Source: Alkalihalobacillus deserti
GTDB taxonomy: Bacteria > Bacillota > Bacilli > Bacillales > Bacillaceae_D
Direction of reading: 5' to 3'
Assembly: GCF_020734105.1 (NCBI RefSeq)
Contig: NZ_JAJAFR010000001.1
Coordinates: 1 to 64,000, forward strand
DNA: 64,000 nt
Part shown: positions 26,414 through 38,215 of the stretch, one piece after another
Layout: each line of letters begins with the position of its first letter
Numbering within the stretch: the first letter of the stretch is position 1
Notes under the pieces: model-generated
Databases searched by the model: none
Told to the model about the DNA's origin: nothing
Seen by the model: only the letters and a program-made list of their open reading frames with translations
Program-made: the position numbers and the translations under genes

Positions 26414-27673
26414 GTGACCGACTTTAAAGAGGAAGCTTTGCAAATTCATCGCCTAAACCAAGGAAAGCTTGAAACAGTTCCAAAAGTAACGGTAAGGAAC
26501 GCTGAGGATTTAAGTTTAGTTTATTCACCAGGGGTAGCAGAGCCTTGTAGAAAAATTAAAGAAGATAAAGAACGTGTATATGAATATACGATGAAAGGCA
26601 ATATGGTGGCTGTTGTAACGGATGGAACAGCTGTACTTGGACTCGGTAACATTGGTGCAGAAGCCTCTTTACCGGTTATGGAGGGAAAAGCCGTATTATT
26701 TAAAAGTTTTGCCGGTGTAGATGCATTTCCTCTAGCTTTGAATACAACAGACATAGATAAAATTGTAGAAACCGTTAAGTTAATTGAACCAAACTTTGGT
26801 GGTATTAATCTAGAAGATATTGCTGCTCCCAATTGTTTTATTATTGAAGAGCGTCTCAAAAAAGAAATGAATATTCCTGTATTCCATGATGATCAGCACG
26901 GTACAGCTATTGTAACCATTGCTGGGTTATTAAATGCATTAAAATTGGTCAATAAATCTATTTTTGATATAAAAGTTGTAGTTAATGGAGCAGGTGCTGC
27001 TGGTATTGCAAATATAAATTTATTGCACCGAATTGGTGTGAAACACATCATTATGTGCGATTCAAAAGGTGTAATTTATGAAGGACGCCCTTATGGAATG
27101 AATGAAGCAAAAGAGAAAGTGGCAACATTCACAAACAGAGAGAGAATAGAAGGGACATTGATAGATGCCTTAAAAGGTGCAGATGTATTTATTGGGGTTT
27201 CTATTGCTGGTGCACTCACACAAGAAATGATTAAATGCATGAATGATGATTCAATAATCTTTGCTATGGCCAATCCAGATCCTGAAATTATGCCTAATGA
27301 AGCAAAAGCAGCTGGAGCAAGAGTTATCGGTACAGGTCGTTCTGATTTTCCTAACCAAGTAAATAACGTTTTAGCTTTCCCAGGTATTTTTCGTGGAGCT
27401 CTTGATGTGCAGGCTACTGAAATCAATGAAGAGATGAAGCTTGCAGCAGTTTACGCAATTGCATCTCTTATTTCGGTAGAAGAATTATCAGAGGATTATG
27501 TGATCCCAGCCCCCTTTGATTCGCGTGTTGCGCCAACGGTGGCCGCTGCTATTGCTGAGGAAGCAATGAGAACGGGTGTTGCTAGACGTAAAGTTGATCC
27601 TCAAGAAATCAAAGTGAAAACACAGCATTTGTCAATGATCGGAATCGAAGAAGCAAAAGCTACAATTTTATAG
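26414..27673 (+). CDS. NAD(P)-dependent malic enzyme (YtsJ/MaeB small type)
   Basis: The GTG at 26414 has AAGGAG at proper distance; the GTG at 26405 is too close to it. The 419 residues match the short bacterial malic enzyme: VYSPGVAEPC (tyrosine region), GLGNIGAEASLPVMEGKAVLFK, the metal site FHDDQHGTAIV and NAD site VVVNGAGAAGIA. It decarboxylates malate to pyruvate, making reducing equivalents. It has its own short leader behind the grd terminator. With pyc and citZ it could balance C3/C4 pools and supply NAD(P)H for the thioredoxin reductase during betaine reduction (inference). Confidence 0.9.
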   Translation: MTDFKEEALQIHRLNQGKLETVPKVTVRNAEDLSLVYSPGVAEPCRKIKEDKERVYEYTMKGNMVAVVTDGTAVLGLGNIGAEASLPVMEGKAVLFKSFAGVDAFPLALNTTDIDKIVETVKLIEPNFGGINLEDIAAPNCFIIEERLKKEMNIPVFHDDQHGTAIVTIAGLLNALKLVNKSIFDIKVVVNGAGAAGIANINLLHRIGVKHIIMCDSKGVIYEGRPYGMNEAKEKVATFTNRERIEGTLIDALKGADVFIGVSIAGALTQEMIKCMNDDSIIFAMANPDPEIMPNEAKAAGARVIGTGRSDFPNQVNNVLAFPGIFRGALDVQATEINEEMKLAAVYAIASLISVEELSEDYVIPAPFDSRVAPTVAAAIAEEAMRTGVARRKVDPQEIKVKTQHLSMIGIEEAKATIL

Positions 27674-28097
27674 AGATGCTGTTATGTTGAAAAGGGAACA
27701 AAATACGAAGCAGTGATATGAATAAGGATATGAACTTCGAAGTGGATAAGCTCTAGATGAAAACGATAATATTCCTTCATAAGTGTATTTTAAGGATCGC
27801 CCCGTACTCATGATGTGTTATGGCTGATGCAGTTGCCCTTAATGCGACTGCATCATCTGTAACAATACAATCTTTTCAAGAGGAAGTAGGGAAATTTTAA
27901 AGAAATATTTGGCAGAAGATATCAACAACAAAAGAGAATTCGTTAGTGTGCATGGATAAATTCGTACTTACTTTGATTAGAATGGATTAAAAGGAGATAA
28001 TGAATTTTTAAGTGAGTGGTGATTGATCTAAAAGTTTGAAGAAAGAGAAAAGAAACATTCAAGAGGTTTTGAGAGGAAATTAAGTTTGATAGTTTAA
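27674..28097. other. Gene-free stretch between malic enzyme and selC
   Basis: No intact gene is visible. GATGCAGT (27826-27833) pairs with ACTGCATC (27847-27854), but no T-run follows. The plus strand from 27800 to 27900 gives a short gene-like peptide (MADAVALNATASSVTIQ) ending at a stop; this may be a relic. Nothing else is recognisable. Confidence 0.4.
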
Positions 28098-28194
28098 TGG
28101 CGGGATTGTGTGGGAATCGAACCCACCGAAGACGGCACGCGCCTCCCAAAAGGTTTTGAAGACCCCGGGGGACACCAGTTCCCCAACCAACCCC
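28098..28194 (-). tRNA. selC: tRNA-Sec (UCA anticodon)
   Basis: Read on the minus strand, the 97-nt gene starts GGGGTTGG and ends in an encoded CCA (28100-28098) behind discriminator G. The anticodon arm is GGGGT-CTTCAAA-ACCTT with UCA in the loop, which reads UGA. There is a long D stem (GGGGA/TCCCC), a long variable arm (around GGCGCGTGCC), and T arm GTGGG-TTCGATT-CCCAC. These are the tRNA-Sec hallmarks. In the 8-bp acceptor the last pair would be G-A, so it is 7 pairs plus a mismatch by my reading. It is divergent from selB. Confidence 0.9.
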
Positions 28195-28211
28195 ATGGTT
28201 TAATTAATTCT

Positions 28212-28241
28212 ATTATATACTAAAAGTGATTATTTTATCAA
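28212..28241 (-). promoter_or_regulatory. selC promoter
   Basis: On the minus strand TTGATA (28241-28236), 18 bp, TATAAT (28217-28212) lies about 18 bp upstream of the tRNA start. Confidence 0.7.
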
Positions 28242-28299
28242 GTAAACGATTGCATTATAACAAAATATTTTTAGTGATTAAATGAAATGTGGTGATTTT

Positions 28300-30222
28300 A
28301 TGAAAGATAGATTTTATACAATTGGTATGGCTGGGCATATTGATCATGGAAAAACAGCTCTAACAAAAGCATTAACCAATATTGAGACAGATCGGTTGAA
28401 GGAAGAGAAGGAACGTAATATTTCAATTGAACTTGGTTACGCTCCATTAAAGATAAATGCTGAATTTGAAGTTTCTATTATTGATGTGCCGGGGCATGAA
28501 CGGTTTATTCGACAAATGATTGCTGGTGTCGCAGGAATTGATATGGTGCTACTTATTGTTGCAGCAGATGAAGGAATTATGCCTCAAACAAAAGAACACA
28601 TTGAAGTTTTATCATTTTTAGGAATTAAACGGGGACTTATTGTCATAACAAAGATTGATCGCGTTGAAGAAGAATTTATAGAATTAGTACAGGAAGATAT
28701 TAAGGTACATGTAGAAGGTTCTTTTTTAGAACAGGCACCGTTAGCATTTGTAGATAGTATTTCCGGTAAAGGTATTGATGAATTAAAAAATAAAATTCAA
28801 ATTGAGCTAGTAGATATACCTGGTCGGGGGTGTTATTACCAGGGGGCATTTCGTTTACCTATTGATCAAGTTTTTACCGTGCATGGCCAAGGTACTGTTG
28901 TCCGTGGAACAGCTTATGAAGGTACTGTAAGAGAAGGAGATGTCCTAGAAATTTTACCACAGGGTGAAAAGGTAAGGGTAAGACAAATGCAAGTCCACCA
29001 TCAAGCAAAAAAAGAGGCACATGCAGGACAGAGAGTGGCACTTAACTTGGGTGGGTTATCTAAAGATATGATAAGTCGAGGAGATGTATTAGTTTCACCC
29101 AATCATTTTTCAAGAACAGATACAATTGATATTTCACTTCAGACAGTTAAAACGTTAAAACTATCAATTAAACAGCGTTCTTTAGTAAAAGTACATATTG
29201 GAACAGCTCAAGTATTTGGGACGATTGTCTTTTTTGATCGCAATCAGTTAGAAGAAGACGAGGAAATACTTTGCCAAGTTCGACTCAATGAACCGATTGT
29301 AACAAAAAGAGGAGATCATTTCATTTTACGTAGACCTACACCTCCGGAAATCATTGGGGGTGGAACTGTAATTGACTCCTTTGGAAAACGCTACAAATTC
29401 GGAGAAGAGACAGTGAGGATGCTAGTTCGGAAGAAAGAGGGGACCTCGAGTGATCGAATTTTAGATACATTGAAAGAGCATAAATTAATGTCGATCAAAC
29501 AACTAGTCCAAGAAACAACTTTAATTGAGGAGACAGTAATTGAAAGCATTCAGGTATTATTAGAGCAAGGGGATGTTATTCAAGTTATTGAAGGATATTT
29601 CATGATTTCGGAGATATACAATGAAATAACTAATATTGTCCAACTAGATTTACAGGAATATCATTTGAAATTTCCGATGAGAATCGGTAAAAATAAAGCT
29701 GAAATCATCCAATCCTTAAAAGCTTATGTACCTCAAAAGACAGCAGAGATTATGATTGACCAACTCATTAAAGAAAAAAAACTAGAAAGAAAAGAGCAAT
29801 TTCTCACAGGCGTTGGATTTGAACCGAATTATCCTGAAAAGTGGAGAAATCGGATTGAGAATTTATTAAAAAAATTAAAGGGACAAGGATTAAATGTCGA
29901 TCCATGGGAAGAATTGGTGTCAAAAGAGGGAATTCCTAAAGAGATGCATGATGATTTGAAATTCTTTTTACAAAGTAAAGGAATCACTTATTATCTAGAT
30001 GAAAAGTACACCATACATAGTAAGGTGTTCGAATATAACCTGCACAAATTAATTGATAAGACGAAAGGTGAATTCACATTAAAAGAAGCGAAGGATGTCT
30101 TAACTGTTTCTCGGAAATACGTAGTTCCATTTTTAGAATTACTTGATCATTTAGCCATTACGGAACGGAAAGGAGCTAATAGGTTGTGGTCTATTAATAA
30201 AAGAGAACTGAAAATTTTATAG
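28300..30222 (+). CDS. selB: Selenocysteine-specific elongation factor SelB
   Basis: The ATG at 28300 has a GGTGA close upstream; ATG 28282, six codons earlier, has no good site. The 640 residues include an EF-Tu-like GTPase (GHIDHGKT at ~13-20, DVPGHE, TKID) with domains II-III and a C-terminal tail (~375-640) of winged-helix repeats that bind the SECIS hairpin. SelB delivers Sec-tRNA(Sec) to UGA codons in grdH and the two grdA genes. It is next to selC and far from selA, unlike the common selA-selB order. Confidence 0.95.
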   Translation: MKDRFYTIGMAGHIDHGKTALTKALTNIETDRLKEEKERNISIELGYAPLKINAEFEVSIIDVPGHERFIRQMIAGVAGIDMVLLIVAADEGIMPQTKEHIEVLSFLGIKRGLIVITKIDRVEEEFIELVQEDIKVHVEGSFLEQAPLAFVDSISGKGIDELKNKIQIELVDIPGRGCYYQGAFRLPIDQVFTVHGQGTVVRGTAYEGTVREGDVLEILPQGEKVRVRQMQVHHQAKKEAHAGQRVALNLGGLSKDMISRGDVLVSPNHFSRTDTIDISLQTVKTLKLSIKQRSLVKVHIGTAQVFGTIVFFDRNQLEEDEEILCQVRLNEPIVTKRGDHFILRRPTPPEIIGGGTVIDSFGKRYKFGEETVRMLVRKKEGTSSDRILDTLKEHKLMSIKQLVQETTLIEETVIESIQVLLEQGDVIQVIEGYFMISEIYNEITNIVQLDLQEYHLKFPMRIGKNKAEIIQSLKAYVPQKTAEIMIDQLIKEKKLERKEQFLTGVGFEPNYPEKWRNRIENLLKKLKGQGLNVDPWEELVSKEGIPKEMHDDLKFFLQSKGITYYLDEKYTIHSKVFEYNLHKLIDKTKGEFTLKEAKDVLTVSRKYVVPFLELLDHLAITERKGANRLWSINKRELKIL

Positions 30223-30656
30223 TACCTAAAGCCGTTCCTCCCGGTAATATTTTATTTAACTAGAAAGCTCATTCTCACTACTAAGAATGAGTTTTTGCTT
30301 ACACCCCCGAAATTTGTTGGTTGTGCAATGTCCTAAGAAATGATTGTAAGCAATAGACAAAAGAAATGTTGAAACGGTAGTAATAAAAATAGAGTAATAG
30401 TCCTCATACTTTAATGGCACTATAAATAAGTCCACTTTTAAATAGTTATATGAAAACAAAAATAAAAATAAAGATAAAAATAAAGATAAAATAATCGAGG
30501 ATCAAGTAAGAAACTACCTCTTTTATTTTGTATGTTCATACAAATACCTTTGTAATAAATATCAATTTTTTGGAGATTATTGAATAATTCTTGAACTTCC
30601 CCTATAATGAAAGCACTTTTAATAGGCCATCTGATCTATGTACATTTAGGGGAGTA
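30223..30656. other. Gene-free stretch with selB terminator and A-rich repeats
   Basis: CTCATTCT (30268-30275) pairs with AGAATGAG (30284-30291), followed by T5: this is the selB terminator. At 30459-30493 there are short repeats of the type AAATAAAGATAAA. No gene is recognisable. A GGGGAGTA ribosome-binding site at the end belongs to the lctP relic. Confidence 0.7.
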
Positions 30657-31087
30657 ATGATGAATTTAGGAACATTAGCACTTTTAGCATTGGTTCCAAT
30701 TTTAGCAGTTTTTCTGTTTTTAGTTTTATTAAAGTGGCCTGCTAAAAGAGCGATGCCATTGTCTTTTCTGATAACAGTGCTTGTCTCACTTTTTGTGTGG
30801 GAGGTACCAGGTAATCAGATAGCGGCTGCTAGTATAAAGGGGATTACTACAGCTTTAGAAGTACTATTAATCGTTTTTGATGCAATTCTGTTATTAAATG
30901 CATTGAAAGAAAGTGGTGCTATTCGAACGATACGTCAAGATTTCATAGATATATCACCTGACCGTCGTGTTCAAGCCATTATTATTTGCTAGCTATTTGG
31001 TTCATTTATTGAAGGGGCTTCTGGTTGGGGTACTCCTGCTGCGATAATAGCACCGCTTTTAGTTGCAATCGGTTTCCTTCTTGTGTG
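30657..31087 (+). pseudogene. lctP: lctP (L-lactate permease) N-terminal relic
   Basis: From ATG 30657 the frame encodes the start of an LctP-type permease, with several hydrophobic segments and GNQIAAASIKGITTALEVLLIVFDAILLLNAL. A TAG at 30990 replaces the tryptophan expected in the I-I-A-W-L-F-G-S-F block. The frame then continues with [25 protein letters not shown] and stops at TGA 31086. A full permease has more than 500 residues; only about 140 remain. The gene is dead. Confidence 0.85.
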
Positions 31088-31192
31088 AACTTTATATCTG
31101 AACCAAGTAACAGTGCTGATATTGAAATGAATTTAGTTGTAGGAGTCCACGGGCCAGTAAGAACTTGTTATATTATTGTTGAAGGCAAATAG
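31088..31192 (+). pseudogene. lutC: lutC (LUD-domain lactate utilisation protein C) C-terminal relic
   Basis: Directly behind the lctP relic, in another frame, 34 codons read [20 protein letters not shown] and onward to VEGK and TAG. The S-A-D-I-E-x(3-4)-V-x-G-V-H-G-P pattern is the C-terminal signature of LutC/YkgG-type LUD proteins. The join suggests one deletion that removed most of lctP, all of any lutA/lutB genes, and most of lutC. Confidence 0.65.
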
Positions 31193-31473
31193 AAGAAGCA
31201 GACGCATGTTAAGCGGTTCTAAACCTAGGAGGAAATCCTAAATAGCGTAGAAAATGGAGACGTAGAAATCGTATAGATTTGCTCCTCTTCTTTATTACTG
31301 TTATGTAAATAAACGCAAACTAAAGACCTTTTAAAGAATTCGATTTTGTTATTACCGAATTAGCGATCAAATGCTATTAGCCGAGAGATGGGATGACCAA
31401 TTCTCGGCTAGGATAAGATGTGAATTGTACGTATAAAAACGGCACATTTTACCTGAACTCTCTACAAAGTATT

Positions 31474-32100
31474 TTATTTAGCCAGTTTCTCCAAATTTCC
31501 ATTCTTGTCCATTTTGAATGCAGCAGTAGACAGAGATTCTTCATCTTCTAAAATAGCCATTCTTCTAGCTCTGTTCATGATCTGAATAAGAGATTGATAA
31601 TCCTCTTCAATGATACTATTATCTTGCTTGATTTTCTTTAATTCCCGCTCTAGTTCTTGGTTACGTAATTGTAGATCCCGGTTTTCTTTCATTAGTTTTT
31701 CGTTTTCGCGTTCTAAAGCAGGTGATTGCGTGTTTGAATGAATCATTGTCTGTAAGTATTGAACGACAGATTCCAATGACATCTCGCTATCTAGTGATTG
31801 TGTCATGTGCTCCATAGTAGGTTGTGGTGTCCACATCGGCCTCATTTGCGGATAATAAGAGAAAGAGGCGGCTCTTTTTCTCTCTTTACGTTCTTTTTTC
31901 GCTTCAGCAATATGTTTCATATAGCGGTTACGAACAACTGCGTTCCATCTAAATCCGCAAGCAGCAGAGGTCCTGTTTAGCTCGTCTCCTACTTCATCAA
32001 ATGCACGAAGTTGCGTGCTTCCTTCTTTAATATGTTTAAGGACAGTTTCTGCTAACAAAACATCATCTTCATGTGACCATGCATCTTGTCTTACTTTCAT
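31474..32100 (-). CDS. rsfA: RsfA-family prespore transcription factor
   Basis: The start chosen is ATG 32100 (MKVRQDAWSHEDD), 8-9 nt behind GGAG; an ATG three codons upstream abuts the ribosome-binding site. The 208 residues have an N-terminal Myb/SANT-like domain (~3-60, W-S-x-E-D-D and FRWNAVVRNRY) and a C-terminal coiled coil (~115-165). RsfA fine-tunes sigma-F-dependent genes in the prespore. It is monocistronic here. Paralogues of this family exist in bacilli, so the exact role may differ. Confidence 0.85.
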   Translation of the reverse strand: MKVRQDAWSHEDDVLLAETVLKHIKEGSTQLRAFDEVGDELNRTSAACGFRWNAVVRNRYMKHIAEAKKERKERKRAASFSYYPQMRPMWTPQPTMEHMTQSLDSEMSLESVVQYLQTMIHSNTQSPALERENEKLMKENRDLQLRNQELERELKKIKQDNSIIEEDYQSLIQIMNRARRMAILEDEESLSTAAFKMDKNGNLEKLAK

Positions 32101-32337
32101 TCTTATCATCTCCTAAATAGTGTTGTTAACTAGTTGATACAAATTCTAACCAGAAAAAACAACATTTATACAAGGCTGATAGAAAAAGATGAAAGTAATT
32201 AATACTGCTTATGAAATAGTGCTTCGACTACTGAAATTAATTTAATCTATAAATATATCGGTTCATATAATTAATTGAGAGAATGAAAAAATTGAATCCA
32301 TTAAACATTTCAAAGAAGGTGAATGACAGATTGTTAT

Positions 32338-33612
32338 CTATTTATTGCTTTTTTGAAGTCGTTCATACACATCGGCCAATGTTGTTTCAAATTTCCCTGT
32401 ACGTTTTGGTTGATAATACGAGTTATTTTTTAGGGCGTCAGGAAGGTATTGTTGTTTAACCCATCCATGCTCAAAATCATGAGGATATTTATAGTCAATT
32501 CCTCGACCAAGTTGAGCCGAACCTTGGTAATGAGCATCTTTTAAATGTTTCGGAATTACCCCTATTTTACCATTGCGAATGTCTGCCAAAGCGGCATCAA
32601 GAGCTTTATAAGCAGAATTCGATTTAGGTGACAGACACAGCTCAATTACAGCATTTGCGAGCGGAATACGGGCTTCTGGTAATCCAAGACGTTCTGCAGA
32701 TTCAATTGCTGATAAAGTTCTAGAACCTGCTTGAGGGCTTGCAAGACCAATATCTTCATAGGCAATTACGAGCAATCGTCTATGAATGCTAATTAAATCC
32801 CCTGCTTCAATTAATCTGGCAAGGTAATGAAGTGCTGCATTCACGTCGCTCCCTCTAATCGATTTTTGGAATGCAGAAAGAACGTCATAGTGTGCATCGC
32901 CATCCTTATCATGTTGAAAGCTTTTCTTTTGAATACAAGATTCCGCTGTAGCCAGTGAAATCAATTTTTCACCTTTTTCATTTGGAAAAGTTGATAAAAT
33001 GGCTAACTCTAAACCATTGAGTGCAGAGCGGACATCTCCACCACATGCTAAAGCTAAATGTTTAAGAGCCTCTTCCTCAACAGTAATTTTTTCTTTTCCA
33101 TATCCATTAGTTTCATCACGCAATGCACGATTCAAAGCGAGCTCGATATCTGAAACAGTCAATGGTTCGAGTTCAAATATTTGACAGCGGCTGCGAATTG
33201 CTGGATTAATAGAATGAAAAGGGTTGGCCGTTGTGGCTCCAATTAGGATAAGAAGACCATTTTCAAGATAGGGCAATAAAAAGTCTTGTTTGCCTTTGTC
33301 TAATCGATGGACTTCGTCAAGAATTAAGATAAGTTGTCCGTACATTTTTGCTTCTTCAACAGCAATTTCCATATCTTTTTTATTATTAACAACAGCATTT
33401 AGCATTTTTGATGGGGTTCCAGTGGATCCTGAAATGGCACTTGCGATGGACGTTTTTCCGATTCCTGGTGGTCCATATAAGATCATAGATGATAATTGTT
33501 CAGCATCAACCATCCTTTTTAAAAGTTTCCCTTCCCCAATTAAATGTTGTTGGCCAATAATATTCTCTATTTTCTTAGGACGCATGCGAAATGCGAGCGG
33601 TGTTTTTTTCAT
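32338..33612 (-). CDS. rarA: Replication-associated recombination ATPase RarA
   Basis: The start MKKTPLAFRMRPK at 33612 lies behind GGAGGC; upstream in-frame codons to 33672 lack a site. The 424 residues form an AAA+ clamp-loader-like ATPase (Walker A GPPGIGKTS ~55, Walker B LILDEVHR, sensor RSRCQIFEL) and the MgsA C-terminal tetramer domain. It acts at stalled forks. It begins the segment syntenic with Bacillus subtilis yrvN-cymR-yrvO, although here it points away from cymR. Confidence 0.95.
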   Translation of the reverse strand: MKKTPLAFRMRPKKIENIIGQQHLIGEGKLLKRMVDAEQLSSMILYGPPGIGKTSIASAISGSTGTPSKMLNAVVNNKKDMEIAVEEAKMYGQLILILDEVHRLDKGKQDFLLPYLENGLLILIGATTANPFHSINPAIRSRCQIFELEPLTVSDIELALNRALRDETNGYGKEKITVEEEALKHLALACGGDVRSALNGLELAILSTFPNEKGEKLISLATAESCIQKKSFQHDKDGDAHYDVLSAFQKSIRGSDVNAALHYLARLIEAGDLISIHRRLLVIAYEDIGLASPQAGSRTLSAIESAERLGLPEARIPLANAVIELCLSPKSNSAYKALDAALADIRNGKIGVIPKHLKDAHYQGSAQLGRGIDYKYPHDFEHGWVKQQYLPDALKNNSYYQPKRTGKFETTLADVYERLQKSNK

Positions 33613-33897
33613 TTTTATAGCCTCCATCATACTTGCTGTTATTAGTGTAATGGATGAATAACTAAATGCCAACTAACCTCCTCGGTGCAAAAGTAATAAA
33701 TTGGAACGAGTAAGTTTTTTTACCCTAATACAATTCGGATAGTACTCATTTGTCTTCGAATCAATTTCTGTTACTGATGTTTTAGTGCGGGTTATTTATA
33801 ACCCTATTTTCACATCGGAATTTTCCCTGTCTTATAACCAAATTGCTTGATTTTCATGCTATAATGGCAAAGACTTAGTAGAGAGAAGGGATTTCCC

Positions 33898-34593
33898 TTG
33901 GAGAGAATTAATTATGATAAAAACAAGCGTACATTTCTCATTCGTTGGGGTGCGTTTATGTTTGGGTTGATGGTGATGGCTCTGGGGATTGCCATGATGA
34001 TACGAGCAGAATTAGGGGGTGCTCCATGGGATGTGCTTCATCTAGGGTTAAGTATTCAATTTGGCTTAACGGTTGGATCGTGGTCGATCATTATGGGGGC
34101 GCTTGTTTTAGGGATAACAGCTTTGTTAACAAAGTCTTGGCCACAAATAGGGGCTTTCCTAAATATGCTGTTTCTTGGGATTTATATAGATCTTTTTTTA
34201 TGGCTCCTATCAACACCTACCAACATGATTCTTCAGTACTTAATGCTTGGATTTGGAATTTTAATCATCGGTTTAGGCATTGGTATTTATATAGCACCTA
34301 GATGTGGAGCTGGTCCACGTGACAGTTTAATGTTGGCACTACAAGAGAAAACAGGTTGGAAAGTGCAATATGTTCGAGTACTAATGGAAGTGGCTGTGCT
34401 CATCCTTGGATGGTTGATGGGGGGGACGGTTTTTATTGGGACCGTGTTATTTTGTTTTGGGATCGGCTCTATTGTAGGGGTTACATTGCCACTGTGTCAG
34501 CGAATATTTGAGTTAATTATGGAAAGAGGGAACAAGGATGAAGATATCAACAAAGGGTCGTTACGGACTTACTATCATGATGGCGTTAGCTAA
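33898..34593 (+). CDS. YczE/YyaS-type integral membrane protein
   Basis: This 231-residue protein starts at TTG 33898 and has about five to six transmembrane segments (~15-35, 50-75, 82-105, 110-135, 158-205). The conserved block APRCGAGPRDSLMLALQ lies at ~135-152. The family has no firm biochemical role; a distant member affects export or activation of a lipopeptide in Bacillus. The last 56 bp overlap cymR in another frame, so the two are translationally linked. Confidence 0.75.
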   Translation: MERINYDKNKRTFLIRWGAFMFGLMVMALGIAMMIRAELGGAPWDVLHLGLSIQFGLTVGSWSIIMGALVLGITALLTKSWPQIGAFLNMLFLGIYIDLFLWLLSTPTNMILQYLMLGFGILIIGLGIGIYIAPRCGAGPRDSLMLALQEKTGWKVQYVRVLMEVAVLILGWLMGGTVFIGTVLFCFGIGSIVGVTLPLCQRIFELIMERGNKDEDINKGSLRTYYHDGVS

Positions 34594-34957
34594 ACAAGTT
34601 GGTGAAGGTCCTATCTCATTAAAATCAATTGCAAAGGAATATGATCTATCGGAGCATTACTTAGAACAATTGATCGCTCCTCTTCGAAATGCGACGCTTG
34701 TTAAAAGTGTTCGTGGTGCCTATGGTGGCTATATGCTTGCAAAAGAAGCAAAAGATATAACTGCAGGCGATATTATTCGAGTTCTCGAGGGTCCAATTAG
34801 TCCAGTTGAAGTAATGGATGATGAAGAGCCAGCAAAACGTAACTTATGGATAAAAATCCGCGATGCTGTCAAGGATGTACTAGACAACACAACACTCGAA
34901 GACCTAGCAACCTACGAAGACTCAGGCGACCAAGAATATTATATGTTTTATATTTGA
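34538..34957 (+). CDS. cymR: Rrf2-family cysteine metabolism repressor CymR
   Basis: The 139 residues start MKISTKGRYGLTIMMALA and carry a winged helix typical of Rrf2 proteins, without the cysteine cluster of iron-sulfur members. CymR represses cysteine and sulfur uptake genes, in complex with CysK in Bacillus. Its place just before a cysteine desulfurase and mnmA is conserved. It starts inside the yczE-like gene. Directly behind its stop a long hairpin repeat begins. Confidence 0.92.
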   Translation: MKISTKGRYGLTIMMALAKQVGEGPISLKSIAKEYDLSEHYLEQLIAPLRNATLVKSVRGAYGGYMLAKEAKDITAGDIIRVLEGPISPVEVMDDEEPAKRNLWIKIRDAVKDVLDNTTLEDLATYEDSGDQEYYMFYI

Positions 34958-35002
34958 GAGTTACCACAAAAAGGTACGGTCTTAACCTTTTTGTGGTAAC
35001 TC
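34958..35002 (+). terminator. 18-bp hairpin behind cymR
   Basis: A perfect 18-bp stem (34958-34975 with 34985-35002) has core AAAAAGGT/ACCTTTTT and begins one base after the cymR stop. It forms the left arm of composite repeat copy 2 and probably ends transcription. A similar hairpin lies at about 35112-35150. Confidence 0.7.
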
Positions 35003-35089
35003 GAAGCAATGAGCGGAACCGTTGCAAGGTTTTAAGCCTGTTATGAGTGGGTTTCTCATAACAGGCGCGCAGCGAGAGAAGCCATTGCC
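35001..35089 (+). repeat. Composite hairpin repeat, copy 2
   Basis: TCGAAGCAATGAGCGGAACC and GTTGCAAGGTTTTAA lead to a perfect 12-bp stem GCCTGTTATGAG/CTCATAACAGGC (35036-35047, 35055-35066) with loop TGGGTTT, then GCGCAGCGAGAGAAGCCATTGCC. The end block CATTGC can pair with the starting GCAATG. Confidence 0.8.
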
Positions 35090-35183
35090 CTCTTTGAAAA
35101 AGCTAAATTCTTTTAAAAAGGTACGGTCTTAACCTTTTTGAAACAACTAGAATAGATATTCTTACTAAAGAAGGTGAACTTAC

Positions 35184-37491
<2,308 letters not shown>

Positions 37492-37549
37492 CAGTCATCA
37501 AGAATTTGGGTACGGTTTTGAAAATAGTAATTGAAAGCGAGGGACATAT

Positions 37550-38203
37550 ATGTCTAATGAAAAAGGTATTGCATATATGAATGAGCAAAAGTATGAAGAA
37601 GCGGCAAAAATGTTTAATGATGCGATTGAGGAGAATCCTAAAGATCCAACTGGTTTCATCAATTTCGGCAACTTACTGGGTGTATTGGGAGACTTTGAAC
37701 GGGCTTTAACTTTCTTTGATAAGGCAATTGAGCTTGATGACCATGCGGCTACTGCTTACTACGGAGCGGGAACGATTTATTATAAACAAGATCAATTTGA
37801 AGAAGCGACAAAGATGTTTAAGAAAGCTCTAATTGAAAAATTAGATGAAACGGATGTCCATTTTATGTTAGGGATGAGCTATTATCAACTAGGTGCATTA
37901 CCACATGCTTTAGCTTCTTTTAAAAGAACGGTAGAACTTCAGCCAAAAGACATTGACGGTCGTTTTCAATATGGATTATGCTTAGCACAATTAGAAAAAA
38001 TTGATGAGGCTATAAATGAGTTTGAAAAGGTTATAAAATTGAACGATCAACATGCGGATGCTTACTTTAATTTAGGTGTAGCTTACGCTTATAATGAGCG
38101 TGCAGAAGATGCTTTATCAGCTTTTGATCAAGCTCTCATTATTCAACCAGATCATGCATTAGCAGCAAATGGAAAGAAAACAATCGAACAAGCCATCAAG
38201 TAA
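37550..38203 (+). CDS. yrrB: Tetratricopeptide-repeat protein (YrrB-like)
   Basis: The 217 residues consist of about six 34-residue TPR units (for example AIEENPKDPTGFINFGNLLGVLGD, then AYFNLGVAYAYNERAEDAL). There is no signal peptide. TPR arrays mediate protein contacts; in Bacillus the gene lies between mnmA and recD2, as here. A partner is not evident from sequence. Confidence 0.88.
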   Translation: MSNEKGIAYMNEQKYEEAAKMFNDAIEENPKDPTGFINFGNLLGVLGDFERALTFFDKAIELDDHAATAYYGAGTIYYKQDQFEEATKMFKKALIEKLDETDVHFMLGMSYYQLGALPHALASFKRTVELQPKDIDGRFQYGLCLAQLEKIDEAINEFEKVIKLNDQHADAYFNLGVAYAYNERAEDALSAFDQALIIQPDHALAANGKKTIEQAIK

Positions 38204-38215
38204 GGATGATGACAT

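Noticed and set aside
27820-27860. Terminator between malic enzyme and selC
   Set aside because: The GATGCAGT/ACTGCATC hairpin has a 13-nt loop and no T-run on either strand.
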